DNA from: Microbacterium sp. SORGH_AS_1204
Lineage (GTDB): Bacteria; Actinomycetota; Actinomycetes; Actinomycetales; Microbacteriaceae
Assembly: GCF_030818935.1 (NCBI RefSeq)
Contig: NZ_JAUTBD010000001.1
Span: 496,001-560,000, forward strand
Length of the DNA: 64,000 bases
Direction: 5' to 3'
The position numbers and the translations under genes were made by a program. Shown one piece after another: positions 25,229-38,121 of the stretch (position 1 is its first letter; each line of letters starts with the position of its first letter). The notes under the pieces are model-generated. The model did not search any database, was not told the origin of the DNA, and worked only from the letters and a program-made list of their open reading frames with translations.

Positions 25229-25319
25229 CTTCTTTCCTCCTCGTGCGGTGATGTGGCCATGGCGTGCGCGTACCGCATCGCCAGGCACATCGCAATGCAA
25301 CGGGGCGGTTGGGACGACG

Positions 25320-26288
25320 ATGACACCGACGGATACGTTTCACATCATGGGTGGCGAGAGTGAGCGGCTGGGAAGCCTTGCGGACCACGGCGAGGCGGTG
25401 ATAGCGCGACGCCGGCACTACGGCGAATTCTTCGGTCTGACGCCGTTGCCCGAGAATTTCGGCCTGGTCGTGGGCAATTGTCAAGCGGAATCACTTCGGT
25501 TGGTGATCGCGTCCGACGCCCTTCCCGCCATCCGCGTCCCCGCCGTCCACGAGCTCACGGCCGACGACGCCCGGCGTCTGCACGAGCTGCTCGCGGGGGC
25601 CTCGTTCCTCGTCTCGCAGCCCATCCGCGACGACTATCGTGGCCTCCCTCTCGGTACCGCACAGCTGCGCGCCTCGCTGCCGACCGCGGCCCGCGCCGTC
25701 ACGGTTCCGGCCGTCCGCTTCGCGGGTCTGCACCCGTTCCAGGCGGTCCTCCGCCTCCCCGCCTTCCCCGAAGATCCCCCTCTCGTCGCCTACCACGACG
25801 TGCGCATCGTCGCGGAGGCCGCCGGAACCCCCGTCCCCGCCGAATTGCCCGTCGCTGCCGTGCACGCCATCGCCGACGCCTCGGTGGCCGAGCTCCGCCG
25901 CCGCGAGGCCCTCGGCCTCGACATCGCGGCATCCGACCTCTTCGCCCCTGTCGTCGAAGATCTCGCGCGCACCGTGAACCACCCCGGAAACGCCCTGTTC
26001 CTCCCGCTCGGGGAGCGGCTGGTCGCGGCCCTCGGCGCACCCGGCCGAGTCGTCGATCCCGGGCGCCCGATCCTCGCGGGCGTCCGCGCCCCGCTGGAGC
26101 CCTGGGTCGTCGACGCGTGGAAACTGGACGCCACGCCCCGCCCCGACTGGATCGTCGCGGGTGAGCCCCTCTCCGCCGAGCTCGTCCGCGAGGCGCACCT
26201 GGCGTACTACGCCGAACGCCCCGCCCTGCTCGCCGCGGTCGCGGCGCGCATGGAGCCGCTCCTACGCACGTGGGCGGGCGCCGCATGA
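25320..26288 (+). CDS. WcbI-like polysaccharide biosynthesis protein
   Basis: A 322-residue soluble protein of the WcbI family, named after the Burkholderia capsule gene for a putative acetyltransferase-like protein that binds coenzyme A. The family signature is the N-terminal FGLVVGNCQAESLRLVI with the conserved Asn-Cys-Gln. Further blocks are FLVSQPIRDDYRGLPLGTAQ, ARAVTVPAVRFAGLHPFQAV and a C-terminal LARTVNHPGNALFLPLGERL that is common in homologues. ATG 25320 is chosen; ATG 25347 is an equal alternative because neither has a strong site. It is the first gene of a three-gene operon (the next ATG overlaps its stop), divergent from the four-transferase operon. Acetylation or methylation of the glycan is a guess. 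Confidence 0.8.
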   Translation: MTPTDTFHIMGGESERLGSLADHGEAVIARRRHYGEFFGLTPLPENFGLVVGNCQAESLRLVIASDALPAIRVPAVHELTADDARRLHELLAGASFLVSQPIRDDYRGLPLGTAQLRASLPTAARAVTVPAVRFAGLHPFQAVLRLPAFPEDPPLVAYHDVRIVAEAAGTPVPAELPVAAVHAIADASVAELRRREALGLDIAASDLFAPVVEDLARTVNHPGNALFLPLGERLVAALGAPGRVVDPGRPILAGVRAPLEPWVVDAWKLDATPRPDWIVAGEPLSAELVREAHLAYYAERPALLAAVAARMEPLLRTWAGAA

Positions 26289-27280
26289 TCGAGCTCCCGA
26301 TCCCGGATGCCGTCCCGCCGGTGCTCCTGGTGCACCCCGGGCCGCACGGCGTCGCCGTCTACGCCCGCGAAGTCGCGGCCGAGTTTGCCCGGCAGCGACC
26401 GGACGTGCGCGTGACGACGCCGGACGCGCTCGCTGATCTCCCCGCGGGAACGCCGCTGCACGCGCACGTCACCGATCGGCTGTGGGGGGCGTCGCCGGAA
26501 GAGGCGGGCCGCACCGTCGTGGCGCTCGCGCACAGGCACCCGTTGACGGTGACCCTGCACGACGTCCCGCAGGCGTCCGACGGAGAGCGCAATCGCCCGC
26601 GCCGTCAGGCGTTCTACCGTGCCGTCACCGCCTCCGCCCGCGCCGTCGCCGTCAACAGTGCGCACGAGCGCGAGCTGCTGCGCGAAGAGGGGGTCTGGGA
26701 CGGGCCGGTCGCCGTCGTGCCGCTCCCGGTCGAGACGGTCGAGTCGTCGGCATCCGTGCCGCACGATGATGCCGTCGGTGTGCTCGGATTCTTCTACCCC
26801 GGCAAGGGCCACGACGAGGCGCTCGCCGCCACCGTCGCGGCGGGCATGAGCCGTCTCACCGTCCTCGGTCGCGCCTCCGACGGGCACGCCGCCGACCTCG
26901 ACGCCTTCGTCCGTCGCGCCGACGACGCCGGTGTGATCGTCGAGGTGACGGGATGGCTCGACGAGCCCGAGATGATCGCTCGCGCCCGTCGAGTCGCGGT
27001 GCCGGTGATCGCCCACCGCCACGTGTCGGCGTCGGGTTCGCTGGCATCGTGGATCGGTTGGGGCCGCCGGCCCCTCGCCGTACGCAATCGCTACGTCGAT
27101 GAGATGGTCGCGCTCCGCCCGGGCGCCCTCCGCGTGGTCGAGCCCGACGCCCTGGCCGAGGAGGTCGCCGCGGCGCGCGTCGATGCGCGGCGCACGTGGC
27201 ACGGCCTCGACCCGGTGCCGTTCGGCCGTGTCGACGCGGCCCGCGCGTACCTCCGGTGGTGGGCGGAGATCTTCCGATGA
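26285..27280 (+). CDS. glycosyltransferase (GT4-like)
   Basis: A 331-residue protein whose ATG overlaps the stop of the WcbI-like gene. N-terminal part: VLLVHPGPHGVAVYAREVAA, matching the acceptor-side Rossmann strand and helix of GT-B enzymes with a glycine pair. LTVTLHDVPQASDGERNRPR and AVAVNSAHERELLREEG follow. The C-terminal donor half has VGVLGFFYPGKGHDEALAA, VTGWLDEPEMIARARRVAVP and SLASWIGWGRRPLAVRNRYV. This resembles GT4 transferases, but the final EX7E acid pair is not obvious. No membrane helix is seen. It sits between WcbI-like and GT2 genes with overlapping stops, so all three act on the same glycan; sugar unknown. Confidence 0.78.
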   Translation: MIELPIPDAVPPVLLVHPGPHGVAVYAREVAAEFARQRPDVRVTTPDALADLPAGTPLHAHVTDRLWGASPEEAGRTVVALAHRHPLTVTLHDVPQASDGERNRPRRQAFYRAVTASARAVAVNSAHERELLREEGVWDGPVAVVPLPVETVESSASVPHDDAVGVLGFFYPGKGHDEALAATVAAGMSRLTVLGRASDGHAADLDAFVRRADDAGVIVEVTGWLDEPEMIARARRVAVPVIAHRHVSASGSLASWIGWGRRPLAVRNRYVDEMVALRPGALRVVEPDALAEEVAAARVDARRTWHGLDPVPFGRVDAARAYLRWWAEIFR

Positions 27281-28611
27281 GCGGCGAGTGGAACGACCGG
27301 ATGCCATGGGTCCCGGGCAACCGGTGGGACCTCGTCGCCCATCGCGAGCCGGAACCCCCGCGGGTCAGCGTGATCGTGACGCACTACGACCAGCCGGCCG
27401 AGCTCGCGCGGACGCTCGCCGCGCTGCGGCAGCAGGATCACCCGGCCGACCGCCTCGAGGTCATCGTCGCCGATGACGGATCCCCGCAGAAGCCCGATGT
27501 CCCTGCCGGTGTCCGCCTGGTCCGGCAGGAAGACCGCGGGTTCCGGGCCGCCGCCGCCCGCAACCTCGGTGCCGCTGCCGCCACGGGCGACGTGCTCTGC
27601 TTCCTCGACGCCGACACCACCCCCGAGCCCGCCTATGTGCGGCGGATCTCCCGCCTTCCCGCTCTGCTGCCCGAGGCGGTGACCGTGGGTCGCCGCCGTC
27701 ACGCCGACTTGAACGACATGGATGCCGCCGTGCCCGTCGCCGAGGCCGGCCCCGCCCGTGAGCTGCCGGAGCCGGCGTGGCTCCGTGACGCCTACGTGCG
27801 CAGCGACAACCTCCTGCGCGCTGACGACCGCTCGTACCGGTACGTCATCAGTGCTGTCATGGCGTGCTCGAGCGCGTTCTTCCGTGAGCTCGGGGGATTC
27901 GACGAAGAGTTCGCGTCCTACGGCGGAGAAGATTGGGAGTGGGCGCACCGGGCGTGGCAGGCCGGCGCCGTGCTCGCTCATGTCCCGGATGCCGTCGCCT
28001 GGCACGACGGCCCCGACTGGGCGGGACGATCCGGCGACGACCGTGCCCGCGAGGGCAATCGGCAGACCCTGCTTCTCGCGAGCAAGATCCCGGTGCCGGG
28101 CTCCGCCGGACGCGGACTTCTACCCGCCGCCCCCGATCTGGTGGTCGAGGTCCCGGCCGGACTCAGCGCCTCTGCCGAGTTCGTGTGCGTCGACTCCATT
28201 CTCGCGGCTTTCCCCCTGGCTGCGGTGGTGCTTCCGACCGAAGCGCGAAGCCCGCTCGTGCGCGCAGACCCGCGCGTCCGCGTCGCCACCGATGCCGAAG
28301 GTCTCGACGCGCGCCTGACCCTGCGCCTCGAGAGACCGCTGGTGATCCAGGATGCCGCCCCCCTCTCCACCGCCCTTGCCTCGCTGAGTGACGCTGACGT
28401 CGATGCGCTGCGACTGATCGACCAGGCGGCGTCTCCGCTGGGCCGGGTGATGTCGCGTCGCGCCCGCCATCGACGCGAGCGGTGGGGCACGACCGCCGGC
28501 ATCGCCGAGAGCACTCTCACTCTTTCCGGCGCGTACGTGCTCCGCGACGAACCTCACGTCGAGGCCTGGGTCGGCGGATGGGGCGGACCGGATCGTCTCG
28601 CCGCCTCCTGA
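27277..28611 (+). CDS. family 2 glycosyltransferase, two-domain
   Basis: A 444-residue protein; the ATG overlaps the upstream stop (ATGA). The first 270 residues are a GT-A domain: PRVSVIVTHYDQPAELARTL, LEVIVADDGSPQKPD (first DxD-like site), FRAAAARNLGAAAATGDVLC, FLDADTTPEPAYV and GGFDEEFASYGGEDWEWAHR (acidic C-domain block). The remaining 170 residues (ASKIPVPGSAGRGLLPAAPD onward) have no recognised motif and may bind the acceptor. It is the last gene of the plus-strand glycan operon and is followed, after about 190 bases, by the ribosomal RNA promoter. Confidence 0.87.
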   Translation: MSGEWNDRMPWVPGNRWDLVAHREPEPPRVSVIVTHYDQPAELARTLAALRQQDHPADRLEVIVADDGSPQKPDVPAGVRLVRQEDRGFRAAAARNLGAAAATGDVLCFLDADTTPEPAYVRRISRLPALLPEAVTVGRRRHADLNDMDAAVPVAEAGPARELPEPAWLRDAYVRSDNLLRADDRSYRYVISAVMACSSAFFRELGGFDEEFASYGGEDWEWAHRAWQAGAVLAHVPDAVAWHDGPDWAGRSGDDRAREGNRQTLLLASKIPVPGSAGRGLLPAAPDLVVEVPAGLSASAEFVCVDSILAAFPLAAVVLPTEARSPLVRADPRVRVATDAEGLDARLTLRLERPLVIQDAAPLSTALASLSDADVDALRLIDQAASPLGRVMSRRARHRRERWGTTAGIAESTLTLSGAYVLRDEPHVEAWVGGWGGPDRLAAS

Positions 28612-28797
28612 CGGCGGGATGCCTCACGATCACCCCGCAGGGCGCTTGGCCGCTGCGCGACACGCCCGGGATGGGCCTCGATTCGCCGAGATCCCGGAAC
28701 CCACGTAACTTATTACTTGTTCGCCCCACAGGGGAGAGCGGAGCGGCCGGAAGGCCCCGCGTCCTCTCAAGCGGTGAATCAATCCCGACAACAGCAC

Positions 28798-28826
28798 TTG
28801 AGAGTTTCACCTCTCTGGTCTACAGT
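28798..28826 (+). promoter_or_regulatory. rrn promoter (sigma-70/HrdB type)
   Basis: TTGAGA at 28798-28803 and TACAGT at 28821-28826 are separated by exactly 17 bases, about 340 bases before mature 16S rRNA. This is the best promoter match in the rRNA upstream region. Transcription would begin near 28833. Confidence 0.75.
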
Positions 28827-29167
28827 TGGGATCCTGCCACTCGGCACACACCCACAGCTGACACTCTCGTTTACGAGCGCTGTCTTGCTGTTCGTGTCGT
28901 CGGTGGCCATATATAGAAGTGAACTGCCTCACGGGTTGGTCGAGATGACTGTTTCTGTGGGTGCGTCCGTTCCTTGAGAACTCAACAGCGTGCACTTGTC
29001 AAATGCCAATTTATTCCTCGTCGGACCGTTTGGTCTGGTGAGAATTCCTTTGGATCAAAGTCCAACCCTTCGGGGTTTGGCAACGGATAGTCAGCAATGA
29101 TTTATCTCTTTGGTCAGATTGAACTCGCTTGTCCCGACCTTATTCCGGTTAGGCAGCTTTTTTCTTT
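28827..29167 (+). other. rrn leader (no protein gene)
   Basis: AT-richer leader between the promoter and 16S rRNA. It contains TCCTTGAGAACTCAACAGCG (about 28971-28990), whose core recurs in the 16S-23S spacer as CTTTGAGAACTACACAGTGG and which is typical of actinobacterial rRNA processing and antitermination regions. It also contains a hairpin CCAACCC-TTCG-GGGTTTGG (about 29062-29080). I see no coding potential. Confidence 0.7.
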
Positions 29168-34222
<5,055 letters not shown>

Positions 34223-34325
34223 CACACCTGTTTTTGGTGCTTGCGTCCACTGAGTGGTTCTCGATGTACGGTCGAGAACAACAACAATGAAACAATCGTT
34301 GTTGGTTTACGAACACATCAATAGT

Positions 34326-34443
34326 GTTTCGGCGGCCATAGCGAGAGGGAAACGCCCGGTCACATTCCGAACCCGGAAGCTAAGCCTCTCAGCGCCGATG
34401 GTACTGCAGGGGGGACCCTGTGGGAGAGTAGGACACCGCCGGA
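34326..34443 (+). rRNA. rrf: 5S ribosomal RNA
   Basis: About 118 nt. GTTTCGGCGGCCATAGCGAG starts the molecule and pairs with the 3' CCGCCGGAC as helix I. The internal CCCGGTCACATTCCGAACCC and GGGAGAGTAGGACACCGC are the conserved 5S loops. It lies 100 bases after 23S and completes the rrn operon. Confidence 0.95.
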
Positions 34444-34453
34444 CTTCCTTTAA

Positions 34454-34487
34454 CGAAATGGCCACCCAACGCTGGGTGGCCATTTCG
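34454..34487 (+). terminator. rrn operon terminator
   Basis: CGAAATGGCCACCCA (34454-34468) pairs perfectly with TGGGTGGCCATTTCG (34473-34487) around ACGC, 10 bases after 5S rRNA. It is a strong 15-bp stem with T residues in the 3' arm. Confidence 0.9.
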
Positions 34488-34520
34488 CATTTACGGACAT
34501 TTTTCCGGGGACGGACAGTC

Positions 34521-36104
34521 ATGTCGACGGACGACGCGAACGATCGCGAGAGAAGAGACCAGCGTTCGAACGAGCGTGGATCCGATCGCAGGCAGTCCTC
34601 GCAGAGCCGGGGATCGTCTCCCCGTGGTGAACGCGCTCCGCGGCGCGACGGTGAGCGTCCCTTCCGTCGAGACAACGACGGGCGCCCTCCTCGCGCGGGC
34701 GGTGATCGTCCGTTCCGTCGGGACAATGACGCGCGTCCGCAGCGTGACGGTGATCGTCCGTTCCGTCGGGACAATGACGCGCGTCCGCAGCGCGATGGTG
34801 GCCGTCCGTTCCGTCGGGACAATGACGCGCGTCCGCAGCGTGACGGTGATCGTCCGTTCCGTCGGGACAATGACGCGCGTCCGCAGCGCGATGGTGGCCG
34901 TCCGTTCCGTCGGGACAATGACGCGCGTCCGCAGCGTGACGGTGATCGTCCGTTCCGTCGGGACAATGACGCGCGTCCGCCGCGCGATGGTGGCCGTCCG
35001 TTCCGTCGGGACAATGACGCGCGTCCGCAGCGTGACGGTGATCGTCCGTTCCGTCGGGACAATGACGCGCGTCCGCCGCGCGATGGTGGCCGCCCGTTCC
35101 GCCGCGACGGTGAGAGCACCGGGCGTCCGCGCCGCGAGGGCGACGCTCGACGCTCCGGAAGCAGCGAACGCCGGCCCTCCGGCGACCGTCGCCCGGGCGC
35201 GGGCGCTCCCCGACGTTTCGACCGGGAAGATTCGCGCGCCACGCGTCCGCCCCAGGATCGACGTGAGCGGGGGCCGGAGATCCCCGATGACGTGACGGCG
35301 TACGACCTGCCCGGTGCCGCACGCAACGAACTGAAGACCCTCAGCAAGGACAACGCAGAGAACGTCGCACGGCACCTCGCCATGGCAGCACGCCTGATCG
35401 ACGACGACCCCGAGCTGGCTCATCAGCACGCGCTGGCGGCATCCCGGAGCGCCGGACGCGTAGGTGTGGTCCGCGAGACCGTCGCCATCACCGCCTACGC
35501 CGTCGGCGACTTCGCCCTGGCGCTGCGCGAGCTGCGCACGCACCGTCGCATCACCGGTTCTGACGAGCAGCTTCCGCTCATCGTCGACAGCGAGCGCGGC
35601 GTGGGGCGTCCCGACCGTGCGCTCGAGGAGGGCCGCGCGGTGGACCGTTCGACCCTCGCAGTGCCTGTGCGCGTGCAACTCGCGATCGCCATGTCGGGAG
35701 CGCGCCTCGATCTCGGTGAGACCGAACGGGCCCTGCAGGAGCTCGAGATCCCCGAGGCCGACCCGGACCGCGCGTTCGAGTGGAGCCCCGCTCTGTTCTC
35801 GGCTCGCGCAGCCGTCCTCGAGGAGCTGGGACGCCACGAGGAGGCCTCCGAGTGGGAGCGTCGCGCGCAGATCGCCGCCGACGCCCTCGATGCCGCCGCC
35901 GGAGTCGCCGACCGCGAGGTGATCGTCGTCGAGGAGATCGATCTCATCGACGATGAGGGTGGCGTAGACGTGGCATCCGGAGTCATCCCCGTAGACGAGG
36001 ACGTCGACGTCGATGCCGCGGTCGCGTCCGATGACGACGCGGTCGACGGGTCCGCTGAGGGCGACATCGACGACCGGGCGGGCGAGCGCGAGGACGAGCG
36101 GTGA
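34521..36104 (+). CDS. basic repeat-tailed TPR-like protein (Rv1691-type position)
   Basis: A 527-residue protein from ATG 34521, behind GGGGACGGA. Residues about 1-265 are low-complexity and highly basic/acidic, built largely of a 16-residue repeat RPFRRDNDARPQRDGD. The C-terminal half is helical: PDDVTAYDLPGAARNELKTL, NAENVARHLAMAARLIDDDP, AVGDFALALRELRTHRR and LDLGETERALQELEIPE. These resemble tetratricopeptide helices. The very end is acidic. The following HAD-IIA gene starts in its stop codon. The TPR-like gene heads the same gene block in mycobacteria (Rv1691). The repeat region resembles RNA-binding Arg-rich domains of ribosome-associated proteins, which is only an inference. Function unknown. 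Confidence 0.8.
   Translation: MSTDDANDRERRDQRSNERGSDRRQSSQSRGSSPRGERAPRRDGERPFRRDNDGRPPRAGGDRPFRRDNDARPQRDGDRPFRRDNDARPQRDGGRPFRRDNDARPQRDGDRPFRRDNDARPQRDGGRPFRRDNDARPQRDGDRPFRRDNDARPPRDGGRPFRRDNDARPQRDGDRPFRRDNDARPPRDGGRPFRRDGESTGRPRREGDARRSGSSERRPSGDRRPGAGAPRRFDREDSRATRPPQDRRERGPEIPDDVTAYDLPGAARNELKTLSKDNAENVARHLAMAARLIDDDPELAHQHALAASRSAGRVGVVRETVAITAYAVGDFALALRELRTHRRITGSDEQLPLIVDSERGVGRPDRALEEGRAVDRSTLAVPVRVQLAIAMSGARLDLGETERALQELEIPEADPDRAFEWSPALFSARAAVLEELGRHEEASEWERRAQIAADALDAAAGVADREVIVVEEIDLIDDEGGVDVASGVIPVDEDVDVDAAVASDDDAVDGSAEGDIDDRAGEREDER
34701..35105 (+). repeat. 48-nt coding minisatellite (about 8 units)
   Basis: Near-identical 48-base units encode RPFRRDNDARPQRDGD. Units alternate between GGTGATCGTCCG and GGTGGCCGTCCG starts, giving a higher-order 96-base period. 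Eight units are almost perfect and are flanked by degenerate copies. The nucleotide identity, including synonymous positions, indicates recent duplication or gene conversion. Confidence 0.95.
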
Positions 36105-37135
36105 TCTTCGGCCGGAGCAAGCAGGGGGCGACCCCGCTCGACGGCATCGATGTGGTGCTCGCCGATCTGGACGGTGTCGTGTACGCCGGTCCCGGTGCCC
36201 TCCCGCACGCGGTCGAGAGCCTCAACAGGGTCCAGGCTGAGGGGAAGCAGCTCGGCTACATCACCAACAACGCCTCGCGCACCGACGCTTCGGTAGCGGC
36301 CCACCTGTCGTCGCTGGGTCTGCGTGTGCAGCCGTCCGACGTGACGACGAGTCCGCAGGCGGCTATGCGGCTGATGAAAGACCTCGTTCCGGCGGGGTCG
36401 ACTCTGCTCGTCATCGGCGGCGAGGGCCTCGTCGTCGAGGTCGAGAAAGCCGGGTTCGTCGTCACGCGCAGCGCGGACGACGCCCCGGCGGCGGTCGTCC
36501 AGGGCTTCGCGCCCGAGGTGGGGTGGGCGCAGTTGGCGGAGGCAGCGTACGCGCTGGCGACGCCCGTCGAAGACGGCGGCATCCCGTGGGTCGCGACCAA
36601 CACCGACTGGACGATCCCGCAGGCCCGCGGGATCGCACCGGGGAACGGCACGCTCGTGTCGGCCGTGCACACGGCGGTCGGTCGCCTCGCGACGATCGCC
36701 GGCAAGCCGGAGCGTCCGATCTTCGACGAGGCCGTCGCCCGGACCGGGGCGCGGGCGCCCCTCTTCATCGGGGACCGGCTCGACACCGACATCCAAGGCG
36801 CCAAGACGGCGGGAATGCCGTCGGTGCTCGTGCTGACGGGCATCGATCGGCCCAAGCAGATCCTGGCCGCCATTGCCTCGCAACGTCCCGATTACATCGT
36901 CGAGGACCTGCGTCAGCTCTTCGAGCCGTACCCGGCGACCATCGTCAAGGGCGAGCGCACGCGCGTGGGCGACGCGGTCGTCGAGATCGACGGCGTCGAC
37001 CTGCGCATCGTGTCGGAGGGACGTCAGATCGATCTTCTGCGCGCGGGTGCCGCCGCGATCTGGAACTCGGGCCGCGCGATCTTCGGGTTCCGCGTTCCGG
37101 AGCGTCTGTACATCGACCCGTTCCGCGTGCGCTGA
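36101..37135 (+). CDS. HAD-IIA family hydrolase (NagD-like phosphatase)
   Basis: A 344-residue cytoplasmic phosphatase. GTG 36101 overlaps the upstream stop. Motif I is VVLADLDGVVYAGPG with nucleophile Asp22 and general acid Asp24. Motif II is GYITNNASRT (Ser/Thr). The C2a cap follows (YALATPVEDGGIPWVATNTD). Motif IV is FIGDRLDTDIQGAKTAGMPS with the Mg-binding acidic residues. Residues after about 275 (YPATIVKGERTRVGDAVVEI) form an extra C-terminal domain also seen in Rv1692, a glycerol-3-phosphate phosphatase of M. tuberculosis. That homologue, in the same gene order, suggests removal of phosphate from glycerol phosphate or similar compounds. Confidence 0.9.
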   Translation: MIFGRSKQGATPLDGIDVVLADLDGVVYAGPGALPHAVESLNRVQAEGKQLGYITNNASRTDASVAAHLSSLGLRVQPSDVTTSPQAAMRLMKDLVPAGSTLLVIGGEGLVVEVEKAGFVVTRSADDAPAAVVQGFAPEVGWAQLAEAAYALATPVEDGGIPWVATNTDWTIPQARGIAPGNGTLVSAVHTAVGRLATIAGKPERPIFDEAVARTGARAPLFIGDRLDTDIQGAKTAGMPSVLVLTGIDRPKQILAAIASQRPDYIVEDLRQLFEPYPATIVKGERTRVGDAVVEIDGVDLRIVSEGRQIDLLRAGAAAIWNSGRAIFGFRVPERLYIDPFRVR

Positions 37136-37144
37136 CGACGTAGC

Positions 37145-37324
37145 ATGGCATCCATGTCGGAGAGCACCGCGAGGGATGCCGGGCCCGAGCTCGTCGATCG
37201 GCTCCGCGTGATCGAGGCGCAGCCGCTCGATACCCGCGCGGACGCCTACGCCGCCGTTCACGAGGAGCTCGCGCGACGTCTCGAGTCGGCCCCGACCGAC
37301 ACGTCGACGGCATCGCGCGCGTGA
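37145..37324 (+). CDS. small conserved-position protein (Rv1693-like)
   Basis: A 59-residue acidic protein from ATG 37145, or 56 residues from ATG 37154; neither start has a strong site. Its sequence includes GPELVDRLRVIEAQPLDTRA and AYAAVHEELARRLESAPTDT, which look like two amphipathic helices. It stops at 37322-37324, overlapping the GTG of tlyA by 4 bases, so it is a coupled operon member. A small gene in this place between the HAD and tlyA genes is normal in actinobacteria (Rv1693 in M. tuberculosis). Function unknown. Confidence 0.7.
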   Translation: MASMSESTARDAGPELVDRLRVIEAQPLDTRADAYAAVHEELARRLESAPTDTSTASRA

Positions 37325-38121
37325 GTCCCCGTCTCGACGCCGAGCTCGCCGCCCGCGGACTCGCGAGAAGCCGCTCGCACGCGACCCAGCTCATCGCGGG
37401 CGGACTGGTGAGCGTCGACGGTCGCCCCGTGGTGAAGCCCTCCGCGCCGGTCGACGCGTCCACCGCGATCGAGGTGGCGGGGGCGGATCACTACGTCAGC
37501 CGCGGTGCCCATAAGCTCGTCGCGGCGCTCGACGCGTTCCCGATCGCCGTCGAGGGGAGGGTTGCCCTCGACCTCGGCGCCTCGACGGGCGGGTTCACCC
37601 AGGTTCTGCGCGAGCGCGGAGCGCGTCCGGTGCTCGCCGTCGACGTGGGTCACGGGCAGTTGTCCACCGTCGTGGCATCCGATCCCGACGTGGTGTCGGT
37701 GGAGGGGTATAACGTGCGGTTCATGACCGCCGACTCCCTCGCCGCCGTGACGGGTGTCGCAGAGCGCCCCCACGTGGTGACCGGCGACCTCTCCTTCATC
37801 TCTCTCACCCACGTGCTCCCCGCGGTGGTCGCGACCGCAGCGACGGACGCCGAGGTGGTGCTGCTCATCAAGCCGCAGTTCGAGGTCGGCCGCACGGCGG
37901 TGAAGGGTGGGCTCGTGACCGATCCGGCGCTGCGTTCCGATGCTGTGCACGGGGTGCTGTGGGCCGCTTTCGACGAGGGGCTGCGCACCGCGGGTCTCAT
38001 CGCCTCGCCGATCGTCGGAACACGCGGCAACCAGGAGTACGTCGCGTGGTTCTCGGCTGCGCACGGCAGCGACCCCTCAGAATGGGAGAGCACCGTGACC
38101 CGACTGACCGGAAGCCGATGA
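37321..38121 (+). CDS. tlyA: TlyA rRNA 2'-O-methyltransferase
   Basis: A 266-residue enzyme that uses S-adenosylmethionine to methylate ribose in 16S (C1409) and 23S (C1920) rRNA; loss gives capreomycin resistance in mycobacteria. The N-terminal S4 RNA-binding domain (residues about 1-58) includes LDAELAARGLARSRSHATQL and AGGLVSVDGRPV. The FtsJ-type Rossmann domain has VALDLGASTGGFTQVLRERG (SAM-binding loop), AVDVGHGQL, and GDLSFISLTHVLPAV, with LLIKPQFEVGR as the catalytic Lys-containing strand. GTG 37321 is coupled to the small upstream gene. Its stop overlaps the NAD kinase start. Confidence 0.93.
   Translation: MSPRLDAELAARGLARSRSHATQLIAGGLVSVDGRPVVKPSAPVDASTAIEVAGADHYVSRGAHKLVAALDAFPIAVEGRVALDLGASTGGFTQVLRERGARPVLAVDVGHGQLSTVVASDPDVVSVEGYNVRFMTADSLAAVTGVAERPHVVTGDLSFISLTHVLPAVVATAATDAEVVLLIKPQFEVGRTAVKGGLVTDPALRSDAVHGVLWAAFDEGLRTAGLIASPIVGTRGNQEYVAWFSAAHGSDPSEWESTVTRLTGSR

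Noticed and set aside
34701..35105. Possible CRISPR array, because of the regular repeats
   Set aside because: Units are contiguous 48-base multiples with no spacers, and they encode a continuous in-frame protein repeat.
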